Shown piece after piece: positions 7,301 through 15,304 of a stretch of 64,000 nucleotides of DNA. Below the pieces are notes generated by a model that did not search any database, had not been told where the DNA came from, and saw only the letters and a list, made by a program, of their open reading frames with translations. Source of the DNA: Mycolicibacterium sp. J2 (GTDB lineage Bacteria > Actinomycetota > Actinomycetes > Mycobacteriales > Mycobacteriaceae); contig NZ_JAPFPY010000028.1 in the NCBI RefSeq assembly GCF_026240945.1, positions 26,672 to 90,671 of the forward strand. Reading direction: 5' to 3'. The translations under genes and the position numbers were made by a program. Every line of letters begins with the position of its first letter. The stretch's first letter is position 1.

Positions 7301-8559
7301 AGCCGGGATCCGTCGCGTTTGATCGCGATACCGTCGGGCGCGGCACCGGTCTGGTAGACCGCGACGACGGCGTTCTTGGTGGTGTCGAAGACGGTGACGG
7401 TGCCGGTGGTGCGATCGGTGACGAAGGCCCGCGTACCCGAAGTGACCACCGCACTGGGAGTGGTGATACCGCCGAGGGCCGCGGCGCTGAAGAACGGCGA
7501 GGGGCTGACCGGGATGTCCACCGGCACCGGGACGGTGTTGACCCCGTCGGTCACGGTGAGCGTCATCCTGATGGTGTCGTCGGTGGGCGTCAACGATGCG
7601 CTGAAGCGTTGCGCCGTGGTGGGCGTGTAGGTGAGCGTGGCGGCCTTGGCGTTGTACACCAGGGAGCCGTCGGCCGGCGGGCTGGCGAGCCCGACCGCCA
7701 CCTTCTTCCCTTCGGGGTCGGTCGCGGTGAGCTTGCCCACCACCGCGCCCGTGGTGGCATCCGGTCGCCCCCAGCTGACGGTCGCGACCGGTTGCTCGTT
7801 GACCACGGGCGCCGCCAGCGCTTGGGCGCTGACCTGACTGGTCTGTCCGATCTGTCGGCGGGCCGCGGCCAACATCACCCAGGACAGCGGTGACTGCGCC
7901 GACCCGCCGGAGAGCATCGACAGGAACGACGACAGCACCGGGCGGATGGCGGCGGTGAGCAGTTTGCCGATCGTCTGGACCGGATTGGTGACGGCCGGTT
8001 TGGACGGCGGAGTGACCGCCACCGGAACCGTCGTGGTGGACCACTGCGTCGCGGCCACCGATGCGGTGGCTTTGGGGGCCGGGTTGGTGTCGACGGCAGC
8101 GGCTGCGGCGGTGGTGGTGGACTGGGTGCGCGCCTGCGGCGCGGGATCGGTGCCCTGAGCCTTGGCAGCCTCGGTGACGCGAGCCTTGGGCTTGGTCGTC
8201 GGTTTCTTCTTCTTGGGCTTGGGCGCCTCGGATTGGTCGGCACCCGAATGGCTTTCGCCCGGTGTTGGTTTGGTGGGCTCGGGCGTGCTGGTGCCCGAAC
8301 CGGTCGTCGGTGCTGTCGTGGGTGACGTGTCGGGTTTGGTGCCGCCGTCAGTGTCGGGCGCGGTCCCGGTCTGCGTTTCGGCACCGGCGGACATGCCCGT
8401 GGATGTGCCGCTGCCGGACGTGCCCGTCGACGTGGTGCTGCCGGTGTCCGCCGGCGTCGCCCAGGCCAGGCCGGCCGGTGCGGCGACCGCGGACCCGATG
8501 CCGAGTGCCACCGCGAGCGCACCAACCCGTCCGACATACTTTGCGGACCGCAGTGCCAT
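4354..8559 (-). CDS. Giant exported protein: YVTN propeller, cadherin-like repeats, glycoside-hydrolase-like C-terminus
   Basis: A 1,401-residue predicted surface or secreted protein. A signal peptide (about 1-35, ending near GLAWATPAD) is followed by a Thr/Ser/Pro/Lys-rich disordered linker to about 200, then a first Ig/cadherin-like unit. Residues ~365-650 form YVTN-type beta-propeller repeats (RLYVSSSTGNTVTVLDAKTG). Four ~100-residue cadherin/VCBS-like repeats follow, each with a GxFTYTPTAxAR-type end. The last ~310 residues are a TIM-barrel glycoside hydrolase of GH39/GH5-like (clan A) character, with acid/base candidate E1197 (VWNEPN) and nucleophile candidate E1317 (WATEYGEP). The start is ATG 8559 with GGAGGGGG upstream; an in-frame GTG lies at 8574. 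It probably binds and trims a polysaccharide at the envelope; the substrate is unknown. Confidence 0.85.
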   Translation of the reverse strand: MALRSAKYVGRVGALAVALGIGSAVAAPAGLAWATPADTGSTTSTGTSGSGTSTGMSAGAETQTGTAPDTDGGTKPDTSPTTAPTTGSGTSTPEPTKPTPGESHSGADQSEAPKPKKKKPTTKPKARVTEAAKAQGTDPAPQARTQSTTTAAAAAVDTNPAPKATASVAATQWSTTTVPVAVTPPSKPAVTNPVQTIGKLLTAAIRPVLSSFLSMLSGGSAQSPLSWVMLAAARRQIGQTSQVSAQALAAPVVNEQPVATVSWGRPDATTGAVVGKLTATDPEGKKVAVGLASPPADGSLVYNAKAATLTYTPTTAQRFSASLTPTDDTIRMTLTVTDGVNTVPVPVDIPVSPSPFFSAAALGGITTPSAVVTSGTRAFVTDRTTGTVTVFDTTKNAVVAVYQTGAAPDGIAIKRDGSRLYVSSSTGNTVTVLDAKTGALKATVAVANPTAITVNPSGSTVYVGNGTGATVTKINTSTNKVAGTVKLADGMVPTQFAVRPDGKLIFVVSATSAGGGNISYFSSGASTASSIVDIAGKPVGLAVDPTFQKLYVADTAGGVTLLDLTQGIAGTLNFGQPLSGIALTKDNSAIMVTSSTGLVVALRTTDGSVLGVTNVGAEATAPQSGVALSGDGTQMWVTDPTNGVVRVVSLVPANTAPFSSDPVAVVSNPATGALSGTVGVVDFDGDPLTYVVNTKPTKGTLVLKPDGTYTYTPTAAARHAAAVPGAVVTDSFTVTVSDGRYGTVTTTIPLTIDPLNAVPTVKTSIGNPSTTTGVVKGSVTASDANNDKRTYTVSSGPTKGTVTMTSSGAFTYTPTADARAAALAPGASHDARMDTFTVTVDDGHGGVVPVTVNVRIGAVNVKPAGATAVVTSTDPRSGVVAGSLTATDADGDTLTYTAGKTTKGSIVINPDGSFTYTPTAAARLAASKPNASSATKTETVTITVSDGFGGSTTTSVKVSIAPNPTTNAAPVDGHGTTTDTSTAIGTVTGMVSADDPDGDALTYSLATGPAYGQVKVTSTGRFTYTPDVDARYRALVTDGEDTDSFTVNISDAFGGTTTATVNVTIAPPSATAIDQRATTVAVTTQQMYFYSQTDTDKAMEMLKSAGVGTIRIMLPWGGVEPADNQFDWDAVDRMITSANAHDIKVLAAINSTPQWAAVPGQPDYAGEPTDLVAFGDFVSAVAQRYQGQISDYEVWNEPNYNGFWAPTPNAARYTALLKVAYTAIKNADPDAVVVAGSVAAAMETPGGPVINPVTFLSQMYAAGAAGYFDALAYHPYLYSVLFSAGEGHAGVPFTQAQQLHAVMAANGDGNKKIWATEYGEPTSDVSEDVQAAYIGDFLRTWRTLDFAGPAFIHTFADYQSGDPVQDTFGLLHEDWTPKPAWDVVSTVIAENQAITSDNSVL

Positions 8560-8713
8560 CGCGTCCCCCTCCACCCATCAGTGACCTACTGCTGAGCGCG
8601 AGCTTCGGTTTAACTGTGCGATACGGCAGTAATTGACGGGAGTGTATGCGGCGCGCGCCATCGCCGCGTGGGACTTGGGAAAATTGCTTTGCTGACCACC
8701 CGGTACGTGGCGG

Positions 8714-9220
8714 CTAGTCTCGGCGCGGCATCAGCCGGAATACCGGGATGTGACGCCCCGAACGGAGAGTCTTCGCCCGGTAGTCCGCATAGCCGGCGTA
8801 GGCCTTCTCGGCCAAGGCATACAGCCGGCCGTACTCCTCGGGGTCGGTGACCTCACGGGCAACGAACTTCTCGTCACCGAACTCGCAGTCGGGGTTGGCC
8901 TTCAGGTTGAAGTACCACTGCGGGTTGCGCCGACCGCCAAAGTTGGAGGCGACCAAGATCGGGTGGCCACCATCGTGAAAGTACGCCAACTGGTGTACCC
9001 GCGGCCGCCCCGACTTGGCTCCGATCGATGTCAGCGGCGCCTGCTCCACCGCGCCCGCCAGCGATGTGTAGCTACGGCCGGTCAGGCGGAAGAACCACGG
9101 GTCGATATGGCGGGCGATGTGCCGCGCGAAAGCTTGACCGGGCGCCGACCGTCCGAACGCCTCGGCGAGCGTGAACAGCGGGCCGTGCTTTTTGTGGGGA
9201 TCGGCGTAGGGCAGCGGCAT
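8714..9220 (-). CDS. F420H2-dependent nitroreductase/quinone reductase family protein (Ddn-like)
   Basis: 168 residues with the compact split-barrel fold of the deazaflavin-dependent nitroreductase (Ddn/DUF385) family, which uses reduced F420 to reduce quinones and nitro-compounds. Diagnostic stretches are PLTSIGAKSGRPRVHQL (the cofactor-phosphate loop), ILVASNFGG and NPQWYFNLKANP, all in family order. Length matches the family. The gene is monocistronic and divergent from the acyltransferase gene at 9265, with only 44 bp between starts. Ddn-like proteins are numerous in mycobacteria; the physiological substrate of this one cannot be inferred. Confidence 0.9.
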   Translation of the reverse strand: MPLPYADPHKKHGPLFTLAEAFGRSAPGQAFARHIARHIDPWFFRLTGRSYTSLAGAVEQAPLTSIGAKSGRPRVHQLAYFHDGGHPILVASNFGGRRNPQWYFNLKANPDCEFGDEKFVAREVTDPEEYGRLYALAEKAYAGYADYRAKTLRSGRHIPVFRLMPRRD

Positions 9221-9251
9221 AACGTCCGGAGTACCCCCGAAGAAAGTTAGC

Positions 9252-9257
9252 TACACT
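9252..9257 (+). promoter_or_regulatory. Predicted -10 element for leaderless acyltransferase mRNA
   Basis: TACACT followed by 7 nt and then ATG 9265. This TANNNT-to-ATG spacing is the standard arrangement for leaderless transcripts in mycobacteria. No ribosome-binding site precedes the ATG. No convincing -35 is visible. Confidence 0.55.
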
Positions 9258-9264
9258 CGAATAA

Positions 9265-10392
9265 ATGACTGCGGGCCCGTCGACTCAGCTGCGCGGGCCC
9301 GCCACACCATCGGCCCGCGATTCGGCATCGCGTCAGGCCTCCCTCACCGGGCTGCGCGCCCTGGCCGCACTCATGGTGGTCTGTACGCATGCCTCCTTCG
9401 CCACCGGCGCGCTGAACCTCGGCTACGTCGGGTCCCTGTTGGGGCATCTGGACATCGGTGTGCCGATCTTTTTTGCGCTGTCGGGTTTCCTGCTGTTCCG
9501 GCCGTGGGTGGTCGCGACAAGCCGAGGCGGCCCGGCACCCCGGCTGCACCGCTACGCGCGCGCCAGGATTCGCCGGATCATGCCGGGATATGTCGCCGCG
9601 GTGCTGTTCACCTACGTCGTCTACCTCTACTTCACGCCGGGACCCAACCCGGGCCAGACCTGGCAGGGGTTGCTGCGGCATCTCACCTTGACCCAGATCT
9701 ACACCGACAACTACCTGGTGACCTACCTGCATCCCGGGCTGTCGCAGATGTGGAGCCTGGCGGTGGAGGTGTCGTTCTATGCGGTCTTGCCACTGTTGGC
9801 GTTCCTGGTGCTGGGGCGACGTCGGCGACCGGTTGCGCCGTTGGCCGGACTGACCGTCCTTGCCGCCGTCGCACCCCTGTGGTTGACGGTGGTGGTGCAC
9901 ACCGATTGGCTGCCGAATTCGGCGGGCATGTGGCTGCCCGCTCATCTGGCCGCCTTCGCCGGCGGCATGGTGCTGGCGGTACTCCAGCAGACCGGCTTGC
10001 GGGTCCGGCCCGCGGTGGCGCTCACGGCAGCGGCACTCGGCTACCTCACGGTTGCCACCTCCGTTGGCGAGAATCCAATGACGCGGGCGGTGCTATACGC
10101 GGGCATCGCGCTGGCGGTCCTGGCTCCGCTCGCCTTGGGCGACTCAGGTAGGTGGACGCGGTTCCTCAGCAGCCGGCCCGTGGTGTGGCTGGGCGCCATC
10201 TCCTACGAGATTTTTCTCCTCCACGTGGTGATCATGGCAATCTCCATGCACCTGGTGCTCCGCTGGCCGCTGTTCACCGGTTCCACGATCGTGCTCGCCG
10301 TGCTGACGCTGACGCTCACGGTGCCGTTGGCCTGGCTGTTGCGGGAGGTGACGGCCGTTCGGCCGCTTACCGCTGTATCCGAAAACCGTTGA
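9265..10392 (+). CDS. Membrane acyltransferase, family 3
   Basis: A 375-residue integral membrane O-acyltransferase of the Acyl_transf_3 (OafA/NodX-like) family, which transfers acyl groups to envelope sugars or lipids. The family signature at the N-terminus, LTGLRALAALMVVCTHASF (with the conserved His), is followed by about ten hydrophobic helices. GVPIFFALSGFLLFRPW is the second conserved block, and RIRRIMPGYVAAV the basic loop. There is no C-terminal SGNH domain, so it is the short form. The start ATG 9265 lacks a ribosome-binding site and appears leaderless. Its position between two giant exported proteins suggests an envelope role, but the acceptor is unknown. Confidence 0.88.
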   Translation: MTAGPSTQLRGPATPSARDSASRQASLTGLRALAALMVVCTHASFATGALNLGYVGSLLGHLDIGVPIFFALSGFLLFRPWVVATSRGGPAPRLHRYARARIRRIMPGYVAAVLFTYVVYLYFTPGPNPGQTWQGLLRHLTLTQIYTDNYLVTYLHPGLSQMWSLAVEVSFYAVLPLLAFLVLGRRRRPVAPLAGLTVLAAVAPLWLTVVVHTDWLPNSAGMWLPAHLAAFAGGMVLAVLQQTGLRVRPAVALTAAALGYLTVATSVGENPMTRAVLYAGIALAVLAPLALGDSGRWTRFLSSRPVVWLGAISYEIFLLHVVIMAISMHLVLRWPLFTGSTIVLAVLTLTLTVPLAWLLREVTAVRPLTAVSENR

Positions 10393-10710
10393 CACACAAC
10401 AATCGCCGGGGTGCCCCGCCCGGGCAGTGAAATCCTTGCAATCCGAAGCAATCGGGAGTCATCCCGAAATGTGCTGCCAGCAGGGCGAATAGCTCATCAG
10501 CAACGTCTGATCCGATGCACGAATATCTCCTCACCTGGGCTTTCGGCAGATCATCCGAGCGCATCAGCACATTACGGTGCGGGCCCGTTTCGAGCGGGCC
10601 GGCGACGCGAGTCTGCTGTCGTTTGCGAATTCCCCGCGCGGTCACCGATTCCCGGTGCCATAGTTACCGCAAAGCCTGTGAAAGTGCTGCTGACATCCTT
10701 GGGGGAACTT
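10393..10710. other. 318-bp intergenic region with small hairpins
   Basis: No gene I can support. There are short inverted repeats: CGGGA/TCCCG around 10454-10467 and GGCCCG (10582-10587) with CGGGCC (10595-10600). Minus-strand translation gives one modestly protein-like run (VADELFALLAAHFGMTPD), which may be chance or a relic. As the leader of the large gene at 10711 it could be a structured 5' UTR, but I could not match it to a known riboswitch class, including the ydaO/c-di-AMP type. Confidence 0.4.
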
Positions 10711-13700
10711 GTGACCGTCAGTCATCGTCATGCATCGTCGGTTGCCCCGTCCGGGTACGCCCGCTACGTCGGACGGGTGGGCGCGCTCGCCGTTGCGCTC
10801 GGGGTCACCGGAGCCGTCGCCACCACTCCCGGTATCGCCCGGGCTGACGACACCTCTTCTTCGTCGTCGTCATCTTCGCCATCCGGGTCGACGGGGACGG
10901 GGTCGGGTTCGGGGCCAACAGCCGACACCTCCCCCACCACCGACACGTCCGCAACCGATGGCACACCGTCGGCCGGGAGTACCACCGGAACCGGTACGGG
11001 CACCACCACCGGCACCACCGGGAGCACCGGGGCGACGAGCACCACCACCCACACCGGCTCGCAGACCGAGACGGATCTCGGCGGGGGCGTCATCATTCGC
11101 TCCTCCGGTGGTAACACCACGCACACCACCGGCACCACCCAGACCGACCCCAAACCGGAGACCGACACCGGGACCGAGACTCCCGACGTGGCCGACACAA
11201 CCGCCCCCGGCGCGACCGATCCCGTCGAACAGACCGACACCGGCACGCCCACGGCTATCGAGGAACCGTCCGAGGCCCCTGAGGGTTCCCCCACGACTCC
11301 CGACCCCATCCCCACCCCGGCCCCCGACCCCACCCCAACTCCCGACCCCACGCCAGCGAGCACCGGAACCGGCGGCCACACCGACCCGCAACCGGCGACA
11401 CAGAACACGACCCCGCCCAGCGCCGAGCCGAGCGCCGCGGCGCCGACCGGGTCATCGGCGGCGCAACTGTTCAGCGCAGCGGCAGCGGTCAACAAGAACT
11501 CCAGCCAAGCGACGACTGCCGCGGTCCCCGCGGCGGCCGCGGTCGCCACCGCCAACCCGGTCACCACCTTCATCAAGCAACTGCCCACCCCCAATGAGGT
11601 TTTCCAGCAAGTCAAGTCATTCGTCACGGGCTGCGCGTGCACCCTGATCAACCAAACCCTCAAACTGGTCAACGGGTTGTCGAAAACCATCTCGAACCTG
11701 ATGGCATCTGGCGGCGGGGGAACCGGCGACCCCGCCCAGACACCGATCCTGTGGACGATGGTGGCGTGGGTGCGCCGTCAGATCGAAGGCGCGGTCACCG
11801 CCTTCAACCGGTCCCCGCTCGGCGAGTTCGTGCACGATGTCACCACCCAGATCACCACCCGGCTCCAGAAGGCCATCAGCAGCGTCACGAATTCGCCACT
11901 GGGGTACACGATCTCGTCCCGGCTGACCCGGTTCCTGCAGGAGTGCAACGGCACGGTGTCGCTGCCCGACGACCTGGACCGGCTGGGAGTGGTGAGTGGC
12001 CTGAACGAGCCGACCGACTTCGATTTCATCACGCACCTCGGGGACGACGGCAAGCAACACATTCACGCCATCGTCATCATCGAGAAGTCCGGCGCCATCA
12101 AGATCTACGACACCGAGGAGGGCACCCTGTCGACGCTGACATCGCTGCCCACCACCAACGCCAACGGTGAACGTGGCCTGGTCGGCGTCGAGGTCGATCC
12201 CTACTTCAACGATCCCACCTCGGCCGGCTACCACAAGATCTACGTCGCCTACACCAACGCGCAGAACTACGACCAGCTCTCCAAACTCACCGTCGACGCC
12301 AACCTGACGACGGTGCTCGACGAGGAGGAGCTGCTGCGCTCCGACCAGCTGGGCAACGACTTCCACCACGGCGGCGAACTGGAATTCGACCCGACCGGCA
12401 CCTACTTGTACTGGGCGGTCGGCAACAACGTCGTCAACGAGAACTCCCACGACCTGACCACGATCCACGGCAAGATCCTTCGGATGAACCGGGACGGGTC
12501 GGCCCCCGAAGACAACCCGTTCTACAACGACCCCAACCCGGACGTGGTGAAGCAGATCTACGCCATCGGCTTCCGCAATCCGTTCCGGTTCGGCTTCGCC
12601 CCAGACGGCACCCTGCTCTCCGGTGATGTCGGCGAGGCCTCCTGGGAGGAACTCAATGTCGTTGTCGCCGGCGGCGATTACGGCTGGCCGCAACAGGAAG
12701 GGCCGTGCAGTAGCAACGGTTGCGGTGACACGCTGCCCCCGCTGTGGGCATATCACCACACCTTGCCGCCGGCCAACGTCGGTTCCATCACCTCGGTGCT
12801 GTACTACGACGGCACCACCCTGCCCGAGGAATACCGCAACAAGGTGTTCGTCGCCGACTACTCCGTTGGCTGGATCAAGATGCTCACCCTCGACGACCAG
12901 TTCGAGAGTGTCATCGATGAGAAGACGCTGGACACGTCGGCCGGAGCGACCGTCCAGCTCAAGCAGGGCATCGACGGCAACATCTACCAGCTGAGCATCT
13001 ACCCCGGCACGCTGAGCGTCATCACGGCATCCGGCGGCAACAAGGCACCGGTCGCCGATATCGACGCCTCGGCCACCTACTCCGGAAATGATTCGCTGAC
13101 AGTCGCATTCGACGGCACCGGCTCGTCCGATCCGGACGGCCCGCACCTGACCTATCAGTGGAACTTCGGCAACGGCCAGACGTCAACCTCGGCAACGCCG
13201 ACCGTCACCTTCACCAACACCGGCGCGAACTACACCGCCTACACCGTGACGCTGACGGTCACCGATGACGGCGGCAAGACCAACACCGCCACCCAGCGCA
13301 TCGTGGTGGGCAGTGTCCCGCCGACCATCCAGCTGGGCACCATCGCCGACAACTACAACGCCGGGGACACCATCACCTTCAGCGCCGCCGCCGGGGACGC
13401 CGAAGACGGTCCGGTATTGCCGCCCAGTGCCTTCGAGTGGAAGGTGGTGTTCCACCACAACACCCACACCCACCCGTTCGTCGACAGCATCGTCGGCACC
13501 GGGGGCAGTGTCACCATCCCGACCACCGCCGACCAGCTGGCCACCACGTGGTACCGGATCGAATTGACCGTCACCGACAGCAGCGGCCTCAAGACCACGA
13601 CCTCCAAGGACGTGTTCCCGAACCTCACGGACTTCACCGTCACGGCGAGCAATCCGAACGCCACGTTCACCGTCGACGGGGTGCCGCACACCGGCTCGTT

Positions 13701-13884
13701 CTCCGAGAAGGGTGTCGTCGGAGTGCAGCGTGTGCTGAGCGCGCCGTCGACGCAGCACACCTCGGCCGGTGAGCTGATCTTCATCGGTTGGGGTGACGGT
13801 GGGGCGCAGACCCACACCGTCACCACACCGGCCAGTGATGCCAACTATTCGGTGACCTTCGGGTTGGCGCCCGCCCTGGTCTGA
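10711..13884 (+). CDS. Exported PQQ-sugar-dehydrogenase-like protein with PKD domain
   Basis: A 1,057-residue predicted secreted protein. The signal peptide contains YARYVGRVGALAVALGV and ends near GIARADD. A long Thr/Pro/Gly-rich low-complexity region extends to ~270, followed by a helical segment to ~400. Residues ~415-770 form a glucose/sorbosone-dehydrogenase-type six-bladed propeller: ERGLVGVEVDPYF, HHGGELEFDPTG (His near 552 matches the catalytic base of soluble PQQ dehydrogenases), FRNPFRFGFAPDG, and GGDYGWPQ. A PKD domain (~775-865, FDGTGSSDPDG) and a ~190-residue beta-rich C-terminus follow. The start is GTG 10711 with GGGGGAA 6 nt upstream; the frame is open further upstream without coding character. 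It probably oxidises or binds a sugar at the cell surface; cofactor use is unproven. Confidence 0.85.
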   Translation: MTVSHRHASSVAPSGYARYVGRVGALAVALGVTGAVATTPGIARADDTSSSSSSSSPSGSTGTGSGSGPTADTSPTTDTSATDGTPSAGSTTGTGTGTTTGTTGSTGATSTTTHTGSQTETDLGGGVIIRSSGGNTTHTTGTTQTDPKPETDTGTETPDVADTTAPGATDPVEQTDTGTPTAIEEPSEAPEGSPTTPDPIPTPAPDPTPTPDPTPASTGTGGHTDPQPATQNTTPPSAEPSAAAPTGSSAAQLFSAAAAVNKNSSQATTAAVPAAAAVATANPVTTFIKQLPTPNEVFQQVKSFVTGCACTLINQTLKLVNGLSKTISNLMASGGGGTGDPAQTPILWTMVAWVRRQIEGAVTAFNRSPLGEFVHDVTTQITTRLQKAISSVTNSPLGYTISSRLTRFLQECNGTVSLPDDLDRLGVVSGLNEPTDFDFITHLGDDGKQHIHAIVIIEKSGAIKIYDTEEGTLSTLTSLPTTNANGERGLVGVEVDPYFNDPTSAGYHKIYVAYTNAQNYDQLSKLTVDANLTTVLDEEELLRSDQLGNDFHHGGELEFDPTGTYLYWAVGNNVVNENSHDLTTIHGKILRMNRDGSAPEDNPFYNDPNPDVVKQIYAIGFRNPFRFGFAPDGTLLSGDVGEASWEELNVVVAGGDYGWPQQEGPCSSNGCGDTLPPLWAYHHTLPPANVGSITSVLYYDGTTLPEEYRNKVFVADYSVGWIKMLTLDDQFESVIDEKTLDTSAGATVQLKQGIDGNIYQLSIYPGTLSVITASGGNKAPVADIDASATYSGNDSLTVAFDGTGSSDPDGPHLTYQWNFGNGQTSTSATPTVTFTNTGANYTAYTVTLTVTDDGGKTNTATQRIVVGSVPPTIQLGTIADNYNAGDTITFSAAAGDAEDGPVLPPSAFEWKVVFHHNTHTHPFVDSIVGTGGSVTIPTTADQLATTWYRIELTVTDSSGLKTTTSKDVFPNLTDFTVTASNPNATFTVDGVPHTGSFSEKGVVGVQRVLSAPSTQHTSAGELIFIGWGDGGAQTHTVTTPASDANYSVTFGLAPALV

Positions 13885-14762
13885 GCGATCTCGGCGACCA
13901 CGCCGGCGACCGCCCGCACCTGCCCGATATCCGAGGACGTCGGGATGAGATGCACCTCGTCGGTGCCGATTTCGGCGAACCTGGCCAGCACGTCGGCCAG
14001 TTCGTCCTCGGTGCCGGCCCAGCCGGTGTTCGGCGCCATGGCGTCGACGTACTCGGCGGGAATCCAGTTCATATAGCGACGCAGATGACGGTGGATCTGG
14101 CGGCGCGCGTCGTCCTGGTCCCCGAGCGCGAACCAGAACGACGTGGCCAGCCGCGGAGCGGGCCGGCCCGCCTGCGCCCACGCGGTCCTGGCCACCTCGA
14201 ACAACTCGTCCTGTTTGGCCACATCCAGATCCAGCGTGGTGCCTGCCAAACCGGTCGCCCAGGTTGCAGCGCTGCGCACGGTTTTCGGTCCCAGGGTCCC
14301 GACCCACAGGTGCGGACCGCCGGGTTGCACCGGCGCCGGACCGACCGGCAGCACCGAATCGGTCACCTTGTCCCCGTTCCACACCCGCCGCATCACCGCC
14401 ACCCGCTCGGCCATCTGCCGCATGGTCTGGGTGGCTGGGTCGGCGCCGGCAGCGAGGTAGTCCTCTCGGCGTCCGCCGACGCCGAGCCCGACGGTCAACC
14501 GGCCACCGCTGAGCATGTCACCTGTCGACAGTGCCTTGGCCAGCATCACCGGGTCGTGTAGCTGCGGGATCAGCACGGTGGTCATCAGCCGCACCCGCTC
14601 GGTCCACGCCGACAGTGCTCCCAGCAAGGTCAGCGCATCCGGATTGTCGAACGCCATGCGTTCGCCCCAGCACAATGCCGCGAACGGCCCTTCGTCGACG
14701 ACCGTCGCCCACCGCTTGAGCACCACCGCATCCAGATCCGGTTCCATCACCGGCATCGTCAT
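13845..14762 (-). CDS. LLM-class F420-dependent oxidoreductase
   Basis: 305 residues of the luciferase-like monooxygenase (TIM-barrel) superfamily. In mycobacteria most such proteins use coenzyme F420 for hydride transfer. Recognisable parts are the N-terminal strand MPVMEPDLDAVVLKRWA, ERVRLMTTVLIPQLHDPVMLAKALSTGD and the strand/loop GRLTVGLGVGGRREDY, typical of F420-binding LLM proteins. The start was chosen at ATG 14762 with GGGAGGTG upstream; a second in-frame ATG lies 6 nt downstream. Its 3' end overlaps the preceding large plus-strand gene by 40 bp, tail to tail. It is divergent from the VOC protein gene (55 bp apart). The substrate is unknown. Confidence 0.88.
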   Translation of the reverse strand: MTMPVMEPDLDAVVLKRWATVVDEGPFAALCWGERMAFDNPDALTLLGALSAWTERVRLMTTVLIPQLHDPVMLAKALSTGDMLSGGRLTVGLGVGGRREDYLAAGADPATQTMRQMAERVAVMRRVWNGDKVTDSVLPVGPAPVQPGGPHLWVGTLGPKTVRSAATWATGLAGTTLDLDVAKQDELFEVARTAWAQAGRPAPRLATSFWFALGDQDDARRQIHRHLRRYMNWIPAEYVDAMAPNTGWAGTEDELADVLARFAEIGTDEVHLIPTSSDIGQVRAVAGVVAEIAQTRAGANPKVTE

Positions 14763-14816
14763 TCCCACCTGCACCTCCCGGATTCTGGCATGCCACCCCA
14801 GTGCCAAGATGGCGTC

Positions 14817-15230
14817 ATGACGATCTCGACCACATCGATCTCGCACGTGCGGCTCACCGTCACCGATATCGAACGCTCCCGGCAGTTCTACGAGGGCGTC
14901 TTCGGCTGGCCCGTGCTGGTCGAGGTGCCACCGGGGGCCGACGCCGCCACCAGGGACGCGTTGGCGTTCCTCTACGGCGGGGTGATCTACGACCTGGGCG
15001 GCGCACTGATCGGACTGCGCCCGGTCGGCGCGGACCGGTTCGACGAGGACCGCACCGGCCTGGACCATTTGGCCTTCCCGCTGGCTGACAAGGCCGAACT
15101 GGACGCCGCGGCCGCACACCTCGACGCCCTCGGCATCGTCCACGAGCCCGTCAAGGACCTCGGCTCGATGTACGTACTCGAGTTCCGCGACCCGGACAAC
15201 ATCGCGCTGGAGCTCACCGCACCCAAGTAG
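14817..15230 (+). CDS. VOC/glyoxalase-family protein
   Basis: 137 residues forming one vicinal-oxygen-chelate domain (two beta-alpha-beta-beta-beta modules): SHVRLTVTDIERSRQFYEGVFGWPV, then GLDHLAFPL and MYVLEFRDPDNIALELT. Potential metal ligands are H10, H84 and the Glu of IALEL. The family includes glyoxalase I, dioxygenases and antibiotic-binding proteins, so the reaction cannot be assigned. The start is ATG 14817; the frame is open nine codons further upstream without an obvious ribosome-binding site. It is divergent from the F420-type oxidoreductase and may share its promoter region. Confidence 0.85.
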   Translation: MTISTTSISHVRLTVTDIERSRQFYEGVFGWPVLVEVPPGADAATRDALAFLYGGVIYDLGGALIGLRPVGADRFDEDRTGLDHLAFPLADKAELDAAAAHLDALGIVHEPVKDLGSMYVLEFRDPDNIALELTAPK

Positions 15231-15232
15231 GT

Positions 15233-15246
15233 GGGGGTTATCCCCC
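15233..15246. promoter_or_regulatory. Short G5/C5 inverted repeat after the VOC gene
   Basis: GGGGG-TTAT-CCCCC, three bases after the VOC stop codon and about 60 bp before the sensor kinase start. It could be a weak terminator or part of the kinase promoter. There is no T-tract. Confidence 0.35.
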
Positions 15247-15304
15247 GTACGGTCCGGCGGAAAACGCGGTGTCGTAGGACGGCGCAGATCCATAGGTTGT
15301 TCTC

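Noticed and set aside
4444..7893. 1,149-codon plus-strand open frame antisense to the giant exported protein
   Set aside because: Its composition (His/Arg/Gly/Val-rich) is the usual mirror of a GC-rich repeat-containing gene; the minus frame has signal peptide, domains and catalytic motifs.
10393..10710. A riboswitch (for example ydaO-type) upstream of the large exported protein
   Set aside because: Only small hairpins are visible and none of the conserved ydaO core strings could be matched by eye.
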